A DNA stretch of 6,765 bases, taken from positions 1-6,765 of the forward strand of contig DTXE01000126.1 of NCBI GenBank assembly GCA_012962595.1, given 5' to 3'. Each line of letters opens with the position of its first letter. The first letter of the stretch is position 1. This DNA is from Syntrophaceae bacterium. GTDB taxonomy: Bacteria > Desulfobacterota > DTXE01. Positions 1 through 5,186 of the stretch are shown here, in pieces. Below the pieces are notes generated by a model. It made no database searches. It saw only the letters and a program-made list of their open reading frames with translations, and was not told where the DNA came from. Made by a program: the position numbers and the translations under genes.

Positions 1-9
1 ATAGTCAAG

Positions 10-34
10 AAAAATGGGATGTGTCCCTATTTTT
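10..34 (-). terminator. Candidate intrinsic terminator downstream of the leftward ycaO gene
   Basis: Left arm AAAAATGGGA (10-19) and right arm TCCC-T-ATTTTT (24-34) pair over 10 bp around a TGTG loop, with one bulged T at 28. Read leftward, the RNA forms a short GGGA/UCCC-cored hairpin followed by AUUUUU, about 90 nt beyond the stop codon of the leftward YcaO gene. The core has only three G-C pairs, so termination could be weak. The structure is nearly symmetric and might act in both directions. It could equally be a REP-like palindrome, since the first copy of the neighbouring tandem repeat starts inside its right arm. Confidence 0.45.
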
Positions 35-68
35 GATACGCTATTTTTGATACGCTATTTTTGATACG
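27..68. repeat. Three perfect tandem copies of a 14-bp unit
   Basis: The unit CTATTTTTGATACG occurs head to tail at 27-40, 41-54 and 55-68 with no mismatch. It lies in noncoding DNA between the candidate terminator and the 3' end of the leftward YcaO gene. Perfect identity suggests recent slippage or amplification. A 14-bp period is not a multiple of three, so it is not an in-frame coding repeat. I see no known function; an iteron-like or protein-binding role cannot be excluded, but no replication gene is nearby. Confidence 0.9.
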
Positions 69-124
69 AAGAATTCTCTTTGATCGAGACATTTAATTTG
101 TCAATCGGGGAGGCACTACATGGG

Positions 125-1591
125 TTATAGTTGTCTGACAATTGCGGCGAATTCTTGGACTAGTTTCTTAGACAAAAGGAGTTTGGGGTTAAGTTCAAAG
201 GCACGCTCAAAAAGCTGGGCCGCCATATGATAATTTTTGATTCTTTTGTGACATAGGCCCAAGCGACAAAGCATTCTTGGATTTTCTCTTTCCAACGGAT
301 CCAATTCAAAGGCCTTTTCAAAACACTCGATAGCCTCATGATATCGACCTATCCCTATATAGCTTCGGGCCATGATAAAATAGGGATTCATTTTGGTAGT
401 TGGCCTGTTGAGCCTGCTTTTAGATATAGTTACCATAACAGCAGGCACTTTTAAGGAGGGATGGGTCACATCCGTTACTACAACCTCAAAATGACTGTCT
501 GACAGAACTTGCACCGTTCTTTCTATCTCCTTTTTAAAATCCTTATGGGAATAACTGGGGAGTTTATTGAATTTGACCTTTATATTTTTGTTGGTCAGAT
601 ATTTTGCTTCATCTAGGCTTTTGAAGCGTGGAAAGCAATAGGTAGGGCCTCCTTCTTTCTTCTGAATGCCCTCTCTGAAAAGCACCTGAGATCGGTGTTG
701 GGCCACCTCGATAAGTGCACGTATTAGTGCATTATCCCTATTTAAATGAGTCCCAGCCGCATTATATATTCTTATGGTTTTAAGGGGACTATGTGTATCG
801 TGTGCAAGTATCCCTACAGTAGGCACTCCAAGTCCTAAGGAAAAATCGTTAATGAACAACTCTATCCCTGCACTGTAAAACTTCGAAATTAGTTCTTTTG
901 CGATAGGATTTTGGATTGAATTTACCTCTATTGATGGGGTGGTAATTTTTTCCTTCACCACAGATGATATGGAATGCCGCTCCAAGACTTCACAGATTCC
1001 TTGAAGGATTGCCTCCTCCAAGGAATTTCCTGCTGCAAAACCGGTAGTTCCATATATGTAAGTAAACCACCTGATGGGATATAGTATCTCTTTGTTTTTT
1101 GTAAGTGAAAAGGATTTTGTCCAGCATAGAGGGGTTTGTATTAGATCACCTATAATAGCCTGGTTGTCCTTATAATCTTTATCGAAAGGTAAAAGCAGAT
1201 CGGTCAAGGAGCAGGTTTTACCCTGAAACTGAGAGTAGGGCGCAATCTTGAAATTACTCTCTTCTCTTAAGAAGCTCATGCAGCTTAATCTCTCTATAGC
1301 CTCCATAAGGGCACTTGCCTGAGCTTGTTCAGCGGTCACACCCTTCCCGAAGGAATCGGTTAACCCTAATTTTTGTTTTAAATCCTGATTGATTTGGCAA
1401 GTAAATGCAGGGATGCCAATTCTATCAAGGTTATCGATTCTAAAGACCTTCTCCACCACAGGCATCTCTATTTCATTCAGTCTCAGTGTGGCATTGCTTA
1501 TGGTTTTCTCCGGAGGGACTACCTTGTCTTGGCCGAAGGTATAACCCTTAATGGAACTTCTTAAGCCTATTGAAGTAAAATGACCTTCCAT
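125..1591 (-). CDS. YcaO-family ATP-dependent cyclodehydratase-like protein with C-terminal TPR repeats
   Basis: YcaO proteins bind ATP and phosphorylate a backbone amide oxygen, giving azolines, thioamides or amidines; the substrate here is unknown. In this 488-residue protein the fold starts near residue 45 (LDRIGIP at about 56-62). The family's acidic ATP/Mg signatures are present: S93xxxE97xxE100R, then E201xxE204R after AAGNSLEEA, then RALIEVAQHR with E295, Q298 and R300. Two TPR units follow (about 404-437 and 439-472) in place of the usual C-terminal PGLE segment, suggesting a protein-docking module. The start is the ATG at 1591; a TTG sits one codon upstream, and the only Shine-Dalgarno-like sequence is a weak GAG. 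It is the second gene of a leftward pair, 58 nt after the amidotransferase, and probably cotranscribed with it. Family is confident; substrate is not assignable. It has no proline-rich C-terminus typical of azoline-forming YcaOs, and no TfuA gene is adjacent. Confidence 0.93.
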   Translation of the reverse strand: MEGHFTSIGLRSSIKGYTFGQDKVVPPEKTISNATLRLNEIEMPVVEKVFRIDNLDRIGIPAFTCQINQDLKQKLGLTDSFGKGVTAEQAQASALMEAIERLSCMSFLREESNFKIAPYSQFQGKTCSLTDLLLPFDKDYKDNQAIIGDLIQTPLCWTKSFSLTKNKEILYPIRWFTYIYGTTGFAAGNSLEEAILQGICEVLERHSISSVVKEKITTPSIEVNSIQNPIAKELISKFYSAGIELFINDFSLGLGVPTVGILAHDTHSPLKTIRIYNAAGTHLNRDNALIRALIEVAQHRSQVLFREGIQKKEGGPTYCFPRFKSLDEAKYLTNKNIKVKFNKLPSYSHKDFKKEIERTVQVLSDSHFEVVVTDVTHPSLKVPAVMVTISKSRLNRPTTKMNPYFIMARSYIGIGRYHEAIECFEKAFELDPLERENPRMLCRLGLCHKRIKNYHMAAQLFERAFELNPKLLLSKKLVQEFAAIVRQL

Positions 1592-1618
1592 CAAGTCTCA
1601 AAAATTAAGACGTCCCTT

Positions 1619-1677
1619 AGCCAAGAGCAAAGGGCTATGAACACGGGTTCTATGCTCTCAGCCCTTTGCTCTTGGCT
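1619..1677. repeat. Perfect 18-bp inverted repeat (REP-like hairpin) spanning the cbiA 3' end
   Basis: The left arm 1619-1636 (AGCCAAGAGCAAAGGGCT) is exactly complementary to 1660-1677, leaving a 23-nt spacer. In leftward mRNA this is a strong 18-bp stem. The right arm encodes about six C-terminal residues (AKSKGL) of the amidotransferase, and its TAG stop lies in the loop. There is no T-tract directly after the stem (the nearest T run is about 15 nt on), so it is not a standard terminator. It could attenuate expression or stabilise mRNA between the two genes. The related AGAGCA/AGGGCT words and the overlap with a gene end suggest a mobile palindromic element. Confidence 0.85.
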
Positions 1678-3074
1678 CCTCTAAGTCTTTTATTTTTATA
1701 ATCTGTGGCCTGCTTAACTAAGGCATCAGCCCACTCACCTGTTCCTAAAGCGTGGACATGGGAGTAAGTAGCGAGTACGTTCTTATAACATAAACCATCC
1801 CTTTTACCATCCAAACCATATCCCCGCTTAACACGGAAGACAAGAGAAATACCATCATCTCTCAAGTTAATGGCGTAGGAGTAGTGAAATTCATGTCCCT
1901 TTAAGATACATCCCACGGAAAAATAGGGATTCGATTTTTCCACCTCTAAAATAGTATATCCATGGCCCTGAGGCCGTTTCTGTAAGCCGAAGGTTACGGG
2001 AAATATCTCTGCCATGGGATAGGTTTTACCCTTCAAAACTAGAGCTTCTCCCAGATACATCAGGCCACCACATTCGGCATAGATAGGAAGTCCTGCATGG
2101 GCCGCCTCACGTATAGAATTTCGGAAACTAGTGTTTGCCGAGAGTAACTTTACATGGGTCTCAGGAAATCCTCCGCCAATATAAAGGGCATCGATCTCTG
2201 GCAATTCTTTATCCCTAAGGGAATTAATCTCTACCACTCTTGCACCTCGCCGGGTGAGCTCTTCTAAGTTTTCAGGATAATAAAATTGGAAGGCAGAATC
2301 TCTTATAACACCAATGTGTACTTGCCTTCTCTGCTTTTTGGGAAAATTTCTCTTCAGCCTCTCTGGAACCATTAGAGGCGGGGCATCGGTTGCAAGCTTC
2401 CATAACCTATCTAGTTTAAGGTATTTCTCTACCACTTCGGTCGCTATAGCCACAGCCTGGTTAGCGGATGGATGTTCTTGGGGCGGTACCAATCCTAAGT
2501 GTCTGCCTGGAAAGGTTACATTTTTTTGCCTAGGCAAAGCACCCAAGATAGGCAGGTTACAATAACGTTCTATAGAGGTCCGGATAATTGACTCATGCCG
2601 GTCTGTAGCCACCTGGTTTAAAATGACTCCCCTGATGGTCACCTCAGGATCAAAGAGCTTGCAGCCCAGTACTATGGCCGCTGCAGTTCGGGTAACCTTG
2701 GTGCAATCAACTACCAGCACCACCGGTGCCTTAAGCAACTTAGCAAGCTCGGCGGTACTGACACTTCCATCAAGGTCCAGACCATCATAAAGGCCTCTGT
2801 TACCTTCTACCAGTGCTAGTTGAGCCCCCTGGGTATGGTGCAAAAAAGAGTAAAGTATCTGTTCTCTCTCCATCAAAAAGAGGTCCAAATTGTAACAGGG
2901 ATGATTAGCCGCCAATGCTAGCCAACCCATATCAATGTAATCTGGCCCCTTTTTAAAGGGCATCACCTCCCATCCCCGCTTTTGCAGAGCCCTTATCAGA
3001 CCAACACTAATAACGGTTTTTCCAGAATCTCCACTCAGGCCAGCTATAATTATCCGGGAACAGGAACCCCTCAT
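1650..3074 (-). CDS. cbiA: Cobyrinate a,c-diamide synthase family amidotransferase (CbiA/DsrN-like)
   Basis: Family members use glutamine and ATP to amidate the a and c carboxylates of cobyrinate in B12 synthesis; the DsrN branch is proposed to amidate siroheme for dissimilatory sulfite reductase. From the chosen start the protein has 474 residues. The N-terminal domain has a deviant P-loop GLSGDSGKT (12-20), PFKKGPDYID (about 39-48) and VEGNRGLYDG (89-98). The C-terminal class I-type glutaminase has GGGFPE (300-305), the nucleophile in AECGG (Cys335), GHEFHYS (His394) and a final SHVHALG segment. All expected catalytic motifs are present. The frame is open to a TTG at 3143, but those codons are a promoter, so the ATG at 3074 (MRGSCSRIIIAG) is preferred; ATG 3095 is an alternative. 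No strong Shine-Dalgarno sequence supports either. No cobalamin riboswitch is visible upstream. CbiA and DsrN cannot be separated without a tree. The last residues (RGAKSKGLRA) are encoded by a palindromic repeat. Confidence 0.9.
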   Translation of the reverse strand: MRGSCSRIIIAGLSGDSGKTVISVGLIRALQKRGWEVMPFKKGPDYIDMGWLALAANHPCYNLDLFLMEREQILYSFLHHTQGAQLALVEGNRGLYDGLDLDGSVSTAELAKLLKAPVVLVVDCTKVTRTAAAIVLGCKLFDPEVTIRGVILNQVATDRHESIIRTSIERYCNLPILGALPRQKNVTFPGRHLGLVPPQEHPSANQAVAIATEVVEKYLKLDRLWKLATDAPPLMVPERLKRNFPKKQRRQVHIGVIRDSAFQFYYPENLEELTRRGARVVEINSLRDKELPEIDALYIGGGFPETHVKLLSANTSFRNSIREAAHAGLPIYAECGGLMYLGEALVLKGKTYPMAEIFPVTFGLQKRPQGHGYTILEVEKSNPYFSVGCILKGHEFHYSYAINLRDDGISLVFRVKRGYGLDGKRDGLCYKNVLATYSHVHALGTGEWADALVKQATDYKNKRLRGAKSKGLRA

Positions 3075-3114
3075 TTTATTCAGTTCGTACCTCATATGAA
3101 ATTTGAACTCATGT

Positions 3115-3143
3115 ATTATTGATTTAGTTAAAGACTTCGTCAA
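3115..3143 (-). promoter_or_regulatory. Sigma-70-like promoter for the cbiA-ycaO leftward pair
   Basis: On the minus strand, TTGACG (3143-3138) is followed after exactly 17 nt by AATAAT (3120-3115). Each box matches five of six consensus bases. Transcription would start near 3108, giving a leader of about 33 nt to the ATG at 3074 or about 12 nt to the ATG at 3095. The -35 box coincides with the most upstream possible start codon (TTG 3143), which argues against translation from there. Confidence 0.6.
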
Positions 3144-3165
3144 TGAAAATGTTTATCCGGATGGA

Positions 3166-3180
3166 TTCTCAACTTGAGAA
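3166..3180. promoter_or_regulatory. 15-bp perfect dyad, candidate operator
   Basis: TTCTCAACTTGAGAA is two exact 7-bp half-sites around one central base. It is too tight to form a good RNA hairpin, which favours a dimeric DNA-binding protein. Its centre is about 65 bp upstream of the predicted start of leftward transcription, a typical activator distance, and it lies in the shared region between the two divergent gene pairs. Each half-site contains TTGAGA, which resembles a -35 box. No regulator gene is present in the window, so the factor is unknown. Confidence 0.4.
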
Positions 3181-3260
3181 GTCAGGCTTACCTATGTTAA
3201 AGGTTACAGGAAATTGAGAAAGAGGATGCCTTCATGTAGGGCCATGAGGAAACCACAAAC

Positions 3261-3388
3261 AGGCAGGATACAGGATACGAATAAATTCGAAATCCGAAAC
3301 AAATCCGAATTTTCAAATTTCTCAATGTTCCAGCTAAAGACCAGTCAATTTGTTTTGAATTTCCTGCCTCGTATTTCGGATTTGTTTC
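3261..3388. repeat. Palindromic AT-rich repeat cluster (MITE- or REP-like)
   Basis: Several nested inverted repeats lie here. AGGCAGGA (3261-3268) pairs with TCCTGCCT (3362-3369). GAAACAAATCCGAA (3296-3309) pairs exactly with TTCGGATTTGTTTC (3375-3388). ATACGA near 3276 is complementary to TCGTAT (3369-3374). Words such as AAATTCGAAA, AATCCGAA and CAATTTGTTTTGAATTT recur in degenerate form. This style of GAATTTCGGATTTGTTT-like palindromic DNA is, from general familiarity, common between genes in Deltaproteobacteria and related phyla. No transposase gene is present. Outer boundaries and target-site duplications could not be fixed. Confidence 0.65.
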
Positions 3389-3420
3389 AGCTGCCATTCC
3401 GATACCAGAATTTAGGATTT

Positions 3421-3456
3421 ATGAATTGGTTTTGGATGATCCCATGGATTTCATGA
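3421..3456 (+). promoter_or_regulatory. Possible 11-codon Trp-rich leader frame coupled to the second ycaO start
   Basis: An ATG at 3421, preceded by AGGA (3414-3417, 3-nt spacing), opens a frame encoding MNWFWMIPWIS. Its TGA (3454-3456) overlaps the ATG at 3453 of the downstream YcaO gene as ATGA, the classic geometry for termination-reinitiation coupling. Three of its eleven residues are Trp. The downstream gene itself has no good Shine-Dalgarno sequence, which makes coupling attractive. It may also be chance, because the same frame stays open upstream through the repeat cluster. No attenuator hairpin set was demonstrated. Confidence 0.25.
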
Positions 3457-5186
3457 ATTACGAGTTGAAGTATGTCAAGACCGAAGGTGGTCTCGGTTGG
3501 TTTTCTTGTTTACCGGCCAAAGATACACAGGTGATGGAAGCAGTCCAATATCTGCAAAACCATCCAAATGATGATTTTATGCATAAATATCTCCTGGACT
3601 TGCTGGGGGAATCTGATGAACATGAGCTCGAAAAATTAATAGATGAAGGAAAAAGGGGGAATTTCTTGCTATTAGCATCTACTTATGAAGCATCTGTGTT
3701 GTTCACAAAATTTCATTATCTACAAAAGAAATTTGAAGATGTAGATGTACCGAATTTAACCAATTATACCCCTTCCATTTATATAAAGTGGGCTCTGGAC
3801 AAGAACTACCTCTCCCGCCGTTTTTGGATGAGAGTGTTTTCTGATAATATCTACGGCCACAGGCCCCTCCCTTCCTTGGAAGATATAGAGTTCCCTGTGC
3901 CACCATCCCTCAATTTGCAAAATGCTAGCGAGGCAGGAAAGAAAGTAGTTCATATAAGGGATGTATGGTCAAAATCCAGCAGAACATCTCTTAATACGGG
4001 GACTTCACTCAGAATTGTACCGCCAAAAGAGACGGTAAAGAAGGCACTGGATACTTTGGCAGCTCATAATGTGCTGACTGCATGGGAAACAAGGACGGAA
4101 AGTTCGCTTAGTCCTTATGGTCTAGAGAGAGTATGGAATGTGGATGTAAAGGTATCCATTGGAAGGAATAATTTGAGGCTTAGAGGTAGCCAGAAAAGTT
4201 ATGGGAAGGGTCTCAAAATACATCAAGCTAGGGCTTCCTATTTGATGGAGACCGTGGAGAGATGTTCAGCCTTCTCAAGTTTTTGCCATGGCCAAGCCAT
4301 TGGATACAAGAAAGAATTCAATTTGGTTAAATCAAGTTACACCGACCTAAGACATAAAGGGCTTAATGTATTAGACCCTAACACTATTGGCCTTGAAATC
4401 CCTTACGAAAATCAGGAGCTATATTGGATTGTTGCTGATCAGATGGATAAAAATGGCAGCCACAAAATTTATGTCCCGGCACAGTTTGTCTTTTTGTTCT
4501 GTAATCTTGATGAAATCAGTCTGACCACTGGAATAACATCAAACGGCTTGGCCTCAGGAAATACCATGGACGAGGCAAAATTGCATGCCTTATTAGAATA
4601 TATAGAAAGAGATTCAGAAAAAATTGGGTTTTGGTCTCAAGAGCGGTGTTTTTTGTTAGAAACAGAGGAGCCCGCAGTCGGCGACATTTTAAGTAGTTGC
4701 AAGAAAAAGGGTATCCATATCCAATTTCTCGACATGACCCCTGACTTCGGGGTTCCATGTTACAAGGCCTTTGTAAAAACTATAACGGGAGGAATTTTAA
4801 AAGGTTGTGGAGCACATTTAGATGGAAAGATTGCAGCAGTCCGTGCGTTAACTGAGTTAGCATATCCATATCCTTACTGGTGTGGATCAATACCAGCTCC
4901 TAAGGAAATTAAGACAGCATATTACGAGGAGCTTCCAAACTATTCTTCAGGAAATGTAAGCCAGGATTTAGACACATTAGAGAGATTATTAATAATGAAC
5001 AACTTTCATCCAATTTACGTGGACCTAACAAGGAAGGATTTAGATATACCTGTGGTAAAAGTAATAATACCTGGATTAGAGATGATGCCTGTATTGGATA
5101 GATTCTCTAACTTTAATGAGAGACTATTCATAAACTACTTAAAAACCTTAAAGTCAAAAAGGACAGGGGAAAAAGGTAATGTTTAG
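3453..5186 (+). CDS. Divergent YcaO-family protein with long N-terminal extension
   Basis: This 577-residue protein has an N-terminal region of about 185 residues that I do not recognise, then a YcaO domain. The predicted ATP/Mg signatures are S262xxxE266xxE269R after GKGLKIHQARA, and E382xxE385R after ASGNTMDEA. The third signature reads RALTELAY: E468 is kept, but the usual Gln is Tyr471 and the following Arg is absent. The usual LDRxGIP segment is also replaced. A PVVKVIIPGLE segment (PGLE 540-543) matches the standard YcaO C-terminus, and there is no TPR. YcaO enzymes activate backbone amides with ATP; activity here is unproven given the substitutions. The start is uncertain: ATG 3453 gives MNYELKYVKTEGGLGWF and overlaps an upstream stop as ATGA; ATG 3444 and TTG 3426 are also in frame. 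The HEAT protein gene overlaps its 3' end by 8 bp, so the two are very likely cotranscribed and partners. Confidence 0.9.
   Translation: MNYELKYVKTEGGLGWFSCLPAKDTQVMEAVQYLQNHPNDDFMHKYLLDLLGESDEHELEKLIDEGKRGNFLLLASTYEASVLFTKFHYLQKKFEDVDVPNLTNYTPSIYIKWALDKNYLSRRFWMRVFSDNIYGHRPLPSLEDIEFPVPPSLNLQNASEAGKKVVHIRDVWSKSSRTSLNTGTSLRIVPPKETVKKALDTLAAHNVLTAWETRTESSLSPYGLERVWNVDVKVSIGRNNLRLRGSQKSYGKGLKIHQARASYLMETVERCSAFSSFCHGQAIGYKKEFNLVKSSYTDLRHKGLNVLDPNTIGLEIPYENQELYWIVADQMDKNGSHKIYVPAQFVFLFCNLDEISLTTGITSNGLASGNTMDEAKLHALLEYIERDSEKIGFWSQERCFLLETEEPAVGDILSSCKKKGIHIQFLDMTPDFGVPCYKAFVKTITGGILKGCGAHLDGKIAAVRALTELAYPYPYWCGSIPAPKEIKTAYYEELPNYSSGNVSQDLDTLERLLIMNNFHPIYVDLTRKDLDIPVVKVIIPGLEMMPVLDRFSNFNERLFINYLKTLKSKRTGEKGNV

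Larger units (their letters stand above)
3075..3452. other. Divergent intergenic region of about 380 bp
   Basis: This stretch separates the leftward cbiA-ycaO pair from the rightward ycaO-HEAT pair. It contains the leftward promoter (3115-3143), the dyad (3166-3180), a palindromic repeat cluster (3261-3388) and a short tryptophan-rich reading frame (3421-3456). Open frames crossing it on both strands run through the repeat and look accidental. I found no cobalamin-box, T-box or tRNA-like structure by eye. No convincing rightward promoter is evident, so the start of the second operon's transcript is unresolved. Confidence 0.7.

Noticed and set aside
2314..2565. Rightward frame inside the amidotransferase gene
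   Set aside because: It lies opposite a region with clear CbiA-family coding motifs and has no recognisable content of its own.
3075..3260. Cobalamin riboswitch upstream of the CbiA-family gene
   Set aside because: I looked for a B12-box-like sequence on the leader strand and found none; the predicted leader is also only about 33 nt long.
3197..3397. 66-residue leftward frame
   Set aside because: It is antisense through the same repeat cluster, with no domain and no supporting ribosome site.
3426..3452. TTG at 3426 as the start of the second YcaO
   Set aside because: It is a rare start codon with no ribosome site, and in-frame ATGs follow at 3444 and 3453. The ATG at 3453 was preferred but 3444 remains possible.
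3214..3456. 80-residue rightward frame in the divergent intergenic region
   Set aside because: It runs straight through the palindromic repeat cluster, has no recognisable domain, and appears to be repeat-derived. Only its final 11 codons were kept, as a low-confidence leader idea.
4516..4758. Leftward frame inside the second YcaO gene
   Set aside because: It is a shadow of the YcaO core, whose conserved glutamate motifs are encoded on the other strand here.
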